64,000 bases of DNA, taken from Hydractinia symbiolongicarpus (taxonomy: Eukaryota; Cnidaria; Hydrozoa; Anthoathecata; Hydractiniidae). Below are positions 48,801-58,424 of the stretch, in pieces; position 1 is the stretch's first letter, and each line of letters opens with the position of its first letter. The notes below the pieces were generated by a model. It ran no database searches, was not told the origin of the DNA, and worked only from the letters and a program-made list of their open reading frames with translations. The stretch lies in the NCBI RefSeq assembly GCF_029227915.1, contig NC_079877.1, positions 16,974,851 through 17,038,850 of the forward strand, given 5' to 3'. The translations under genes and the position numbers were made by a program.

Positions 48801-51800
48801 AGGAGAAGAAAATCTAAAATTGTTAGCACCACGCCAAGAGTTACACAGGATGACACAATACATTTCAATAATCAAGAAAGAAACAGATTATCAAGTATAC
48901 TTTAAATACGCTCAAAGAATACTACAGATATCAGACCCTGAAAATTATCATGAAGCACTAGTTTTATATAACCGATTAATAGTTGTTGCAGTGCATGGTT
49001 CCTAATAAAGAGAACTCGTAAGATGTTCAAAGTTTATATACAACAAAAATATTATACAGAAAAAACAATGTAAATGTAAAAACGTATACGTGTAAAAAAC
49101 GTAACTCTGCAAGTAATAACAAATCTCAGTTTTTTCCAAACAAAACCTTAATATGTAGCAGGTAAATTACAATAAAACCCTTTTTTCTGCTCTGTTGATT
49201 CTATGAAACTTGGTATAAAACAAAAATTACCAACAATAACAATAGATGAAGATACGCAATATATAGTCTTAACACTTTCCAAAACCAACGCTATCTAACA
49301 TTGATCTTGAAAGCAGTTCTGCAAACTCTGAGTCATCTTTACAAGCTCTGGGCAAACTCATTGTTAATGAACATGTAGAGGAAAATGGTGATCGTTTTAC
49401 ATTATCTGTAAAATCATAAAAATTTAATGTGATTGGTTTTGGGAATCCAAGAGGTGGGACTTTGTCAGCTCCTGTAATAAATGCTAGGAGGTTCTCCAAT
49501 ATCAAATCATTTATTTTACCTTCGAACAAGTCCTGTAAATATATTTCAAAATAATAAATTGTGTTGTTTTCTTGCATTCTTTTATTAGATCCTTCCTCTG
49601 AAAATTTAATTTTGTACAAAGGTGTAAACTTTGTTAAAGTTAGAGGAAACCCTTTGATACCAAGTACATCCTTAAAAACATTAGAATTACCTTTTGTTAA
49701 ATCTCCAAGACCACCAACAAAATTCATTCCAGAGAAAAATTGTTCCATTTCTGCATGAACATGATATATAAACATCTGTCTTAACAAACATTCAAGGATA
49801 TAGTCCTTATCTTTAAATTTAGTCATGTAAATCGTCCAAGATTGCATATACGATCACTGCATTGTTCTTTGAAACTACAAAACTATTGCTCAGAGTCGCA
49901 AGTGTATAAGCTTATACGTATGTGCTGTGTGGTTGGCTCAATGAGTTGTATGATATTGTACTTGTCGTATGTACGTCCTGCCATTAGGTAATATAAATCA
50001 ACAGATAATATATTTAGACCAGAACCGCCCTGTAAAATACTTCATGCAGTCAGTTTTCCAGCTAATTCATATCGCTTATTTTGAAGACATGTAATATCAT
50101 GTGCAAACCAATATCTCATAAATAATTGACTCTGAGCTATTTCGGTCATCAGAAGACGTAAAAATTCCCTTCGAGGTCCTCCCTCATCTACTCCAAGTTC
50201 TCCTGAAAAATGTATGTCCATAGGCTAAACAAAGGAGAAAGTATCCCGTTGTATAGCACGCAGGGTCGACTTGTAAACAGATTGACGATTTACAGTCAGT
50301 TACAGGATGTTCATTTTTTTATTAAAATTATCTGAAATATATTTTGATAATATCACTGAAGCACTTTTTTTCTGGTAAACAGTCAAACTATTAACGATTG
50401 CTTGGTGCATCGCTCCACTCTCACATTCATCTTCTTCTTCATCATCAAACAAGGATATAAAAAATCTTGTAAGAATTATTGTCTCTGCTTGTGGACGGAA
50501 CATTATCTAAAAACAAATCAATTATGTCAAGATAAAACACAATTATAGAACATAACAGGAAAAGTGCAGTGTACTGCATATTAAACCTAGTTTTTATAAT
50601 GCAATAACAGGCTGCAGAAAAATTATATATAGACATTGCAATGTAGCTTCAAGCTTTTAATCTTAAAAAACATGGTTGCCGTGGAATACGGAAAGAATTA
50701 ACATCGTATACCTGATAAAAATTCTGGTGAAATGCATGTCATATTTTCTGGGAGTAGTGCGCTATTACTTGCTATTGATACTGATATGACAGATGAACTT
50801 TGAAAATTTGACACATATGGGAATATTCTGTCTTGTCTTTCACTTTGATCTCCTCCAATAAATGGGTCATAATGCTGGCTTAATTTACATGGTGGCTCAT
50901 CACTATCACTACTTGCATACTGGTCCAACTTCTTGGTAATCATGAAGTCATTTTCTTTGCAAAGGTATAAAACAATTCTTTTGTAATCTTTTCCAACTTC
51001 TTCTCGATATCTGTGTAAAATAAAATCCTCCTGACAACCAGGAATCGTTGTAACTTTCTCCCCACTCTCATAAAGTAAACAATACTCCTCTTCTGTGTCG
51101 TAAAAATCAGGTTGATATTGTCGCCTTTATCAACACACCCATTCTCGTATCCATGTTTGAAACTTTGCACGAAATTCTCTTTCCACGTTTGATTTTAAGT
51201 TTACACTCGCTTTCCCGCCATTTCATCAAGCCAATACAAATAGTAACATCCTCTTCTTTTACATGCTTTTCCTTTCTTTTTTCCCCTTTACTCTGTCCTT
51301 CCATTGCCGCCCATTGGCATTTGCTTGCCTAAATTTTTCGAACGATTTCATTGTAGGTTGTATAAAACCTTTATCGACTTCTCCAATTGCTGAAGGCTGT
51401 ACAAAACAATGCATTTCTTCGTCCCCACCTGCACTGTTTCTCGACTGTCTAAAATGTAAACATGAAAAGCTTTTCTGTTAAAAAAGCTACCAGTGCTATA
51501 AATGTTAAAATTTCCTGGTTGTTGATACTAACCTAATCCACAAATATGGCAAAACTTTGCATTTTCTGCTGCCAGTATACCACATTTGCAGCAAAACATG
51601 CTTGTCGTCTGCTGGCACCTGGCTGGACCTGAAGAAGTTGTTTTCTTTTGCGTTCCTTGTTTGTCTCGATTATTATTTTGCCATGACCCCGAGCTTTCGA
51701 GCCTAAACTTTATTCGTTTGCGCCGCGGGGTTTTTTATTTTGCAATAAGAGCTTTCTTTTTTTGCCGCGAGCTCTCTTGTTTTGCCGTGAGCTTTTTTAT

Positions 51801-54800
51801 TTTGCCGTGAGCTTTCTTGTTTTGCCGTGAGCTTTTTTATTTTAACGTGAGCTTTCTTGTTTTGCCGTGACACTTGTGAACCACCGTAATTTTTACACAC
51901 TGCAAGCTTAACAATATAAAATATCTAGAAAAGCAGAGATACCATCATGGGAGTTAAATGTGTGTACATCATTCCAATATTTTCAGCATTCGGAAATCTT
52001 ACCATATATGGTAATGGGATGTCATCCGCCTAAATTAAACTTTAAGAAATGTTAAAACCTTAAGATTTTTGGGTGAAATAAAAATCGGCATCGGGTTCCA
52101 TTGTATTGGTGAGAAAGGAAGTGACTATTCCATAAATTTAACTATTCTCGCAACTTTGTCCCGACTAGTAGAATGGTGATCATCTTCAGATGCAACACAG
52201 GTACTAGGCTCACAGTACGATTTTTACATGCGCATGCAATGCGATTTTGTTGCATTGCAAGCAAGAGCAAAATTGCACCATGGCGCCGGGCATATCAAAT
52301 GCATCAAAAATTGTAAAATTCACCGTGGCGCATAGGCTCCAGCATTTTTTCTTGCTGCACCAATATTCATGCAGAATATAAAGAAACAAACAAAAATCAG
52401 ACACCTGCGTTAGGTAGAGACAAACACGAAATAAAATTTCTTCTATCATATTTTGTAACAAAAATCTATATTTGTATTTTTAATCTAATCCCTAGGTCGT
52501 GAAAAAAAAATACACACATTTTCGTCAATATATTAATGAGCGATTGTCAACTCTCTTTTCTTAGCTTTTTTTTATCCAGCAAAATTGGAAATAGCATTAT
52601 GTACTATATGTTCTATCAAATATATATCTAGACATCTGCTCTAACAAACATATCAAAATAGCCATATATTTCTCCTCTTGGTAGAGGTTTTGAATATTGT
52701 GTTGCATGCATTTTGCTGCATACGCGGTGCTACAACAGTCTGTTTTAGCAACAAAATCGCATTGCGTGCGGATGAAGAAATCCTGCTTGTTATGCTTACT
52801 GGTTGCTTTAAAGACAATTAATTCTGATAAATATCACAACCAAATCTCGGTATAGGTTACGGAAAATAGCAAAGTACGGTTTCTTTGTTACGTGGTGTCA
52901 CTCGTGAAGAGTGAGCCAATGAAATAAATTTTTAGGATTTACGTACAGGGCGCTTTGGTTACACTCATAAGCACACATAAAATTTGGTACTTATTACAAA
53001 ATACTACTGGGTTTGTTTACAAAAGAGAACCGCCTCGACGTTGTTTGATGTTGTTCTTACAGGTAGCTTAGCTACCCTATAGCTTGATTTAGGATTATTC
53101 TAGCATTTATTACTTAATACTCAGTAAAATAGTTAGAATATTTAACTTTTTGGCCCTAGCTAGCTAGACTAAGTATGAAAGGACAATGCTGAGCTTTTCG
53201 GCTGGGTTAAAAGTCAAACTTAAAGAGAAAATTACATCACATTTTTTAAAATTATACTACACATATTTGAGAACACCTGCGGGAAAATTCATTATTCATC
53301 AAGTTACCCCATATGGGTAATATGGAAGATTTCTTCATTAAAAAACTCAGAAACCTTTTTAAATGGATTACTTTCACATTAACAAAAATTAAAAGTTTTT
53401 AAGATAAACTTTTGCGATTTTATCATTTATTAGTTTTCAAATTTCTCGCTGGAAATTTTTAAGGTTTAAAACCCATGTCCCACAGTAACTTTTTCGCCGT
53501 TATCATAATGTCATATACATAAGCTATGCAACAACTTTTGCAGGAAAATAAAAACACATCAGAAAAAAGGTTGTTATTAAAATATTGTAAATTAATTTCA
53601 AACCGATTAGTCCCTGCAGTCATTTTGGTGTCAGCGGTATGAAAAACTATGCTAAAACTATACTAAGTAAAAGTCCTATTACTTCAGTAACAATTGAAAT
53701 AATGACTTGAAACTTAGTATTATATATTTTTAGACCAGTTTGATGAAATGAACCCAAAAAAGTTTCTTACTACTATCATAGTTTCTGAGTTCCTAAATTT
53801 AGCCATTTTTGGAGACGCTGATAAACTGTTTTTGACAGCATATTAATTTTGACAAGCCATGTGTACAGAAAACATTCAAAGTGATTCTCAGGATTAAAAA
53901 TAAATCAAACATAAAATGTGTCCCAGGTTTAGGACCAAATACCTTATCCAGCTCAGGGAAAGTGGGGATGTGCTTCTAAAGCACAGTGCCAAATACATAA
54001 TCTAAATTTTATGCCGTATAAATACAAAGTGGTTAGAAAGTTATTTTTTGTCCACCTGGATCTGCAACATGTTTACTTGCACTAATCACTCAGCCTAGTG
54101 CCACTTACAATTAATTTTTAAATATCCACAGGAACTTATTATGCAAAATGAAAAATGCTAAACAACTGTATTTGCTTTGCAGAAGTATCAATAGGCTTCA
54201 TCATAAGTCCTGTGAATGTTGGTTTATGAAAAATATACTGTATCTTTAATGCAATAAGCGCTCCAATGGATTTGTAACACATTACACTAAGTGTCCTCTG
54301 TGTGACACAGTTTACCCTTTACTAAGTCTTAGCCTGGACAGAGACTTTAGGTCTTCCTGCTCCAAGCGAACATTACTTCTGGCTATTCTTTCCCAAATTT
54401 TGTTATTTCATGAAAGAAATCTGAAAATCTACAAAAATTTAATTATGAAAAATAGGTTCCCGTTCGATAAAAGAAACCTGCACATTTGCAGAAATTTATT
54501 TATGAAATACAGGTTTCTGTTTGTCGAGACAACATATTTAACCAACATGCAATGCATTACATACCTAAGTAGCTATATACTCAAGTCTTGACTGTTCACT
54601 GTTATGGGGGGTCCAAATAGCTAGCTAGCTATCTTTATTTAAAATGACAGAATGCCTAGAAAAATCTTTTGTGTAGCTAGCTACATAAAATAATATATTT
54701 AGCTCTTGTACTTTATCACTACATTGTTTAAAAACAAATGTGCCCTTGGAGTGCTGACATGGTACTTGGTAGGTAGCTTAAAATCACAAAATAAATATTA

Positions 54801-57067
54801 TCCAGATGTGACCATCTTTCATCAACAGACATCAGAAAGGCGTTTCTGTTCTTTACTTCTCATTATGGGGTACCTCAAATTCTTGTAAATCCAATGAAAA
54901 AAAAATTACTTCAGACTTCCTTAGCTTCCAACCGCGTCTCGTTCATAAGTTTCAGCGCTGGCCAATATGATGGACAACGTCGAGGAACCCTGGGTAATTT
55001 TGAAAAAATGTGGTTCTGCCTTATGATTTTCAGATTTTTGCTGCTGATATCAGCATATTTTAGCCCTCGAGTGCCACACCTTCGTATATATAGGAGTTAA
55101 TTATCTTTAAATGCACTAGAACAATTGGCAAGACCCTTATTAAACGGAACTGGAAATGTTGCCAAAAATAGTAATAATTCTTTCTTCTTTACAGCCACTT
55201 GTAGTCGACTGACGCCTAGTTCGTATGAGTGCAACCGAACTCTCATATCACCAAATGAGGGTCGTGAAGCAAACGCGAAAGTGAGGCTGAACTTTAACAT
55301 CTGCACATCGATTACTTTAATCGCGGACGTAACAGTACAAATAGAAGGCTTCAAGAACGTTTATAATGGTCATCTTGTTGGAGAACATCACTTTACTATT
55401 CACGATAACGATTTTCGTCACAACTTCACGCTTGGAGGACCAAAGGTAGACCCAAACAAAGGTTATTTACCACTCGACGGTGGAGAGATCAGTTTGTTTG
55501 TAAAAGAAGATAAAAAAAAAAACGTGTTTCATGTCATGGTGAGTACATTTCAAGTAAGGCTAGTTGTGTCAATACAACTAATTTCGAAGTTTATCCCTAC
55601 TCGTACTTATGTACTTTAAAGGAAGAAGGTGCTTGCGGATTTCGCCGAAAGTTTATTCCCCGCAAAAAGTAAAGTCAATCGTAAACTGCAAAGTTTTTTC
55701 TTGCAAAACGTTCTACTTTCGCCAAAACGCGAAAATTTATTTCCACAAAATGTTCCAATTATAGAAATCGTCTATAAAACAAAATATAGTTGACCAGAGT
55801 ACAAATAAACAATTGCCTTTCTTTTTATTTTGAACTTGTCATTGGATCGTGGACAGAATTATTGAGACAACGGTTACTTGGTTATGCCAAATTTCGTAAT
55901 TTATACTATTTGTTGCTGATGTCGAATGACGAAAAATCATGTGTTGTGTAAAAAATTCTGTCTAGAAACATTGATTATTTGTTAACTTATTCCGTAATTT
56001 TGAATAGTGGCGATTTAGAGGGAACCGCAGAGCATAAAAATAAAGAATAAATAAATTATTTGCTGGATAGGAAAATTTAAAAAATTTACTTCGAATTGGA
56101 GCATGTGCTGTTGTTTTGTTTTGTGTTGTTTGTTGTACGTCACCACGCCAATCTTAAATTGTGCACAACTTGTACAATCTAAACAACCTAAAATTTGGAC
56201 TCAAAATTTCGATTCTTTGAAAATCTCCTAAAACTGTTTATGGTGGCATTCATTATATTTTTTAAATAGTAACTTTTTGTTATTACGTTTTTATGAGACA
56301 AAAAATGAAGCATATATGTTTAGCTAGCAACAGACTGATGAATTTAGTTTACATAATTACTGAAGTTCAAAATGAACAGTTTATTTGACGTTAAAATAAG
56401 GAAAGGTTTAATTATGAGTATTTCCTCGTAAAATTTTAGCATAATTTCTGAAAATACAGAATGGTTTTTATACGTTTTTTCAGTGTTTTCTAAAATTTGA
56501 CCCAAAAACCTAAATTCCACTAAAATCTCCTAATATAGCGAAGTTTAAATCTGTGGCCACCCTGCTAGTGTTAACTTTTTTTTATCTTTAGCTATTACGT
56601 CATTATCCACTATACCATGATGCATTTCCGTTGATGCACCAAGATTTTTATTTGGAGAGAAAAGCACTATGTATGTGGTTTTACTTTTACTTCAGCGCAA
56701 TGCGATCTTAACGCGGATGCATTTGTATAAATGGCGAACTAGTCAGCAGCCACGTATTTTTAAGGGGTAACAAAGGCGCTGCCAAATATAAAGGGGTGTG
56801 GAACATAGTAAGCTTCCCGTTAGTACTTCTCATTTTTCGCGAATTTTCTTAGGTAAAAGAAAAAGTATTTCGCATTCAAGTCACGCAAGCAACGCTGTTA
56901 AAATAGTGATTCCACTATTATGCGTGATTGTTATACTTATTTTGGTTGTATTTGCGGCATGGTGGTGGAAGAAACGGAAATATGGCGGTACAGGCCTACC
57001 ATACCAAATAGAACTACGAGACGATGATAATGATGATGATTTGGACGATTTCAACTCGAGAAGTTGA
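36870..57067 (+). CDS. Uncharacterised type I membrane glycoprotein, nine exons, 516 aa
   Basis: I do not recognise the family. Exons: 36870-36921, 37221-37457, 37549-37628, 44803-44941, 46292-46522, 47426-47599, 55195-55538, 56592-56670, 56853-57067. Every junction is GT/AG, phases match throughout, and one frame runs from ATG to TGA. The N-terminus (MLKLVLVLLVLVLFALL then ALEILLFLDVSVFS) is a signal peptide or anchor. The ectodomain, to residue about 459, has 14 cysteines and seven N-x-S/T sequons (NQT, NKT, NGT, NIT, NDT, NRT, NFT), pointing to a disulfide-bonded, glycosylated secreted part. Residues about 463-484 form one transmembrane helix ending AAWWWKKRK, followed by a short tail rich in Asp (RDDDNDDDLDDF). 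Probably a cell-surface receptor or adhesion protein; no Ig, EGF, LRR or lectin signature is visible. Two introns are large (7.2 and 7.6 kb) and filled with transposons. Confidence 0.8.
38464..39180 (+). pseudogene. Relic of a non-LTR retrotransposon ORF1
   Basis: A coiled-coil, charged N-terminal part (MPFTRSMKENDESSSASELD, then a Lys/Glu heptad-like stretch, 38464-38697) is followed after frame breaks by 38880-39180, with VNRKICESVKARKLKLKT, RIYFNDNLC and SKVLIRIKED. This order (coiled coil, RRM-like part, C-terminal domain) is that of LINE ORF1 RNA-binding proteins. Stops and frame changes make it non-functional. It lies in the sense orientation in the third intron of the membrane-protein gene. 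Confidence 0.65.
40320..40890 (+). pseudogene. CR1/jockey-like LINE ORF2 relic: PHD finger joined to RT C-terminus
   Basis: FPCGICKRPVATTHYTIKC near 40330-40395 and a CIQCFKKALPFSD block (40449-40490) are the two halves of a PHD-type finger with the middle disturbed. A short NLTRQGKNI stretch follows, and then LQNKALRIFHFKSS and SKILQFNHQVKLHNCFFVFD (40573-40710), the usual end of CR1/jockey-type reverse transcriptases. Endonuclease and nearly all RT are missing, so a large internal deletion joined finger to tail. Together with 38464-39180 it may be one decayed element. Confidence 0.65.
41655..41745 (+). repeat. Dispersed repeat shared with 62785-62877
   Basis: TTTTACATAAT...GTTAC..AAGGTTATTT.CAGACTA.ATAT...ACACTTGTCACGATTTTATA is found at both loci in the same orientation. 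At the second locus the match ends exactly where LINE copy 2 begins. Unknown class. Confidence 0.7.
42283..42324. repeat. Perfect 16-bp hairpin
   Basis: ACAACGTATATCCAAT at 42283-42298 and its exact reverse complement at 42309-42324 flank a 10-nt loop. It lies next to the copia relic. Confidence 0.75.
42470..43765 (-). pseudogene. Ty1/copia-type retrotransposon relic (RT and RNase H parts)
   Basis: Reading the minus strand: VITEKYKNGKKITKVILVGKG (about 43490-43430) and RKGWTINSLDISALLKGD (about 43370-43310) are the start of copia RT. DVFVRPPVHI follows, then HVDDYTYCGTKQFHDQIIEK around 43110-43050, where the usual YVDD catalytic box reads HVDD. SFKYFGLNK comes next, and WQSKKLSRVTRSQLASET (about 42610-42560) is the RNase H region. 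Frames change between blocks, stops interrupt them, and gag, protease, integrase and LTRs are not visible. It is antisense in an intron of the membrane-protein gene. Confidence 0.78.
48447..49004 (+). pseudogene. Integrase/transposase C-terminal remnant
   Basis: The first frame (to TGA at 48715-48717) reads SYVPSPRNQRFKSWWSFYVK and ends at KKQWNTHRM. This matches the region around the catalytic Glu and after it (NQRIExWWxFxR, then LxxVxxxWNxHRIR) of large eukaryotic DDE integrases. After a stop and a local inverted duplication (48724-48759), GCPNILYFLP and a C-terminal EALVLYNRLI block continue to the TAA at 49002-49004. The position of the catalytic Glu is occupied by Lys (RFKSWW instead of RIExWW). 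The Asp-containing first half is absent. Clearly non-functional. Confidence 0.8.
48724..48759. repeat. Perfect 15-bp inverted duplication inside the integrase remnant
   Basis: TGAAACAGTATCAAA and its exact reverse complement flank TCTTGC. It sits where the conserved HRIR-SRHDT-type segment should be and so interrupts the former coding frame. Confidence 0.8.
49269..51599 (-). pseudogene. HECT-type E3 ubiquitin ligase pseudogene with N-terminal zinc ribbon
   Basis: Order from 51599 leftward: a zinc-ribbon exon (CCKCG...FCHICG, 51599-51533); a linker (CFVQPSAIGEVDKGFIQPTM); VTICIGLMKWRE; YDTEEEYCLLYESGEK and FILHRYREEVGKDYKR (about 51125-50950); a Ser-rich linker; then HECT N-lobe FSGELGVDEGGPRREFLRLL (about 50215-50150) and SILQGGSGLNILSVD (about 50035). 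The C-lobe ORF at 49847-49269 contains FITGADKVPPLGF and the catalytic-cysteine motif SSTCSLTMSLPR near 49370, ending GFGKC. Family members transfer ubiquitin through that cysteine. Lesions: frame slip near 51115, a slip at the A7 run near 50310, TGA after KLTA (about 50044) and an in-frame TAG before the C-lobe. It may be a transposon passenger. Confidence 0.78.
51750..51870 (-). repeat. Subterminal tandem repeats of the 3.5-kb TIR element
   Basis: About six copies of a 20-21-bp unit (on the minus strand AAAGCTCACGGCAAAACAAG with variants) directly follow the right TIR. The left end carries only two. Such arrays are often transposase binding sites. The basic 65-codon open frame across them is an artefact. 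Confidence 0.85.
52214..52785. mobile_element. MITE-like element, about 0.57 kb
   Basis: The left end near 52219 (GATTTTTACATGCGCATGCA then ATGCGATTTTGTTGC) and the right end near 52782 (reverse complement GATTTCTTCATCCGCACGCA then ATGCGATTTTGTTGC) form inverted repeats of about 35 bp with few mismatches. There is no coding capacity. The exact borders and target duplication are unclear. It lies in the 7.6-kb intron of the membrane-protein gene, just right of the 3.5-kb TIR element. Confidence 0.75.
52786..55194. other. Remainder of the 7.6-kb intron
   Basis: No gene or mobile element is recognised, apart from a diverged 57-bp direct repeat at about 54410-54523 whose units share GAAA(T/C)CTG, AAATTTA(A/T)TTATGAAA and GGTT(C/T). 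The open frames at 54400-55100 have no family signature. Confidence 0.45.
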
Positions 57068-57521
57068 TGAAAAATTGTTTTAGTGTTTCTTTGTTGTTTT
57101 TATCTTTGTTTATGACTTGTAATATGTATATTGATATTGATTTTTATTGTTGACGACACTCTACTTGTATGATATATTTAAACGTATACGATGACTTTAT
57201 CCATATACCTCTACAAACTTGGAAATTGAGAAAAGTCAGGACGATTTAGAAATTTTAAAAAACTTGTGTAATAGGGACTTTTTAATTGATTCTTAGGAAA
57301 ATGTACGATCCCTGGTCTTGCCATTTTTAGAAACATCGATTTTTTTCCTTTCTTGCTGTAGCAGAATTTTAACGATAATTTATAAAAGAATTTTTATCAG
57401 CATTGTATAGGGACTACATTCTGTACGTTATTTGAAAATAATTTAACGCGTTGTTGAGAATTTACATTATTCAAAAACAATTCCACCCATTATGGAGAAG
57501 TTACGCTACTTCGAGGCATGT

Positions 57522-57875
57522 TCACTCGCCCTGTGTATGTATCCTAAATTGCTGGCACAGTATCTGTTTTAACCATGATTCAGTTTTGTGCGCATGAACG
57601 CGTCGAACTCTCCCCATTGAAATCGGTTTTATGGCGAACCACTCTGCAATGACGGCATTGCAAAGTACGGGATCGGGATACTCGTGTCTAAGATGATGTA
57701 CGGCTAATGTTTTCATTACTAGAAATTTGCCATTGGCAAGTAGTTTTGGCTTTTCTCGGCAAAGAATAGAATCTCTAGAAATACAGCTGTATGATTCGAT
57801 GCGCGGAATGGAACCAAATTTGAACAAGGGATTTGTTTTCACTTTCAAGACCGATGTGCATCTTTTGTTCACCAT
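57522..57875 (-). CDS. Unassigned ORF of 117 codons
   Basis: The ORF starts at 57875 and stops at 57522-57524. Composition is less AT-biased and less low-complexity than the other unassigned frames around it. The product is basic, with MVNKRCTSVLKVKTN at the start, a VMKTLAVHHLRHEYPDP stretch in the middle and RVRRVHAHKTESWLKQ near the end. I recognise no domain, signal peptide or membrane segment. Before the transposon at 58071 inserted, it would have been head-to-head with PFDN2 with only about 0.2 kb between the starts. That would suit a shared promoter and makes a real housekeeping-type gene more likely. It may also be one exon of a longer gene. Confidence 0.45.
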   Translation of the reverse strand: MVNKRCTSVLKVKTNPLFKFGSIPRIESYSCISRDSILCREKPKLLANGKFLVMKTLAVHHLRHEYPDPVLCNAVIAEWFAIKPISMGRVRRVHAHKTESWLKQILCQQFRIHTQGE

Positions 57876-58061
57876 GTATATTTTTGGTGGGAAAATATAG
57901 TGTTTTACATTTTTGGACTATTTTGAATTTGTCAAATAAAAGCGTATATAACCCAAATAATGTGAAGTCAAAACTCGCTACGAAAACAAAAACCCGGGAA
58001 AACAGAAGTCGCTGTAGTATCATCATCATGAGACGCGCGGAAAGTGACCATAACATTTTGA

Positions 58062-58070
58062 CTGAACAAC
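58062..58070 (+). other. Left target-site duplication of the MULE
   Basis: CTGAACAAC immediately left of the GGAAGATGC end; its partner CTGATCAAC is at 61476-61484 (8 of 9 identical). Confidence 0.85.
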
Positions 58071-58267
58071 GGAAGATGCTTTATCCAAAATGCCATTCCG
58101 TGGTTTAAAATTAACTCTTATTTAAAATACTTCGGCATTAAATATGGCTTCCTTTAGTCCCACTTATTACCCAAATCCCCGATTTACCAAGATTTTATTA
58201 CGGAAGTAGATATTTGGGTAAAACAGGAAAAAAATGTTGAATGATGATGTGTTTTTTTGGAAGAAAT

Positions 58268-58424
58268 TTATTTACATTTTTTACAAAACCATTTCCTTCG
58301 TGACAAAGCTTGGACATTCGCAATGTTTGCACATTTACCGTGAAACCACTCCATGCACTTTGAACATTCCACCATTTCATCGTCCGTATTGTATGGCATA
58401 CGGCAATCGCAATATATTTCTACC
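58268..58424 (-). pseudogene. PHD finger at the C-terminus of the MULE protein
   Basis: IYCDCRMPYNTDDEMVECSK, CMEWFHGKC and WFCKKCK give the full C4HC3 ligand set (CxC, CxxC, HxxC, CxxC), with stop TAA at 58268-58270. It is one frame off the preceding protease ORF, which ends at TAG in the CAAATATGG region near 58420, so a frameshift separates protein parts that were probably once continuous. Confidence 0.8.

Larger units (their letters stand above)
48396..51888. mobile_element. TIR transposon (3493 bp) with integrase remnant and HECT pseudogene
   Basis: Both ends read TACGGTGG(CC/TT)CACAAG, then TGTCACGGCAAAACAAGAAA and GCTCACG, in inverted orientation, at least 42 bp with few mismatches. 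A perfect 6-bp direct repeat ATTTTT flanks it (48390-48395 and 51889-51894). Inside are the C-terminal half of a DDE integrase (plus) and a convergent HECT-type ubiquitin ligase pseudogene (minus). The left TIR runs straight into mid-integrase, so the 5' half of that gene was deleted and the copy is non-autonomous. The 6-bp duplication would fit the eukaryotic IS3-like (IS3EU) class, but I hold that assignment loosely. It lies in the 7.6-kb intron (47600-55194) of the membrane-protein gene. Confidence 0.88.

Noticed and set aside
51703-51900. Lys-rich 65-codon frame on the minus strand
   Set aside because: Created by the subterminal repeats of the TIR element (AAAGCTCACGGCAAAACAAG units); no protein family.
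55125-55194. In-frame extension before the exon at 55195
   Set aside because: A TTCTTTACAG acceptor at 55194 and phase continuity with the exon ending 47599 support splicing there; the preceding codons are intronic.
56798-56852. Upstream extension of the last membrane-protein exon to an ATG-like start at 56798
   Set aside because: The acceptor TTTTCTTAG at 56852 and phase match with exon 56592-56670 explain the frame; the extension does not connect in phase with any upstream exon.
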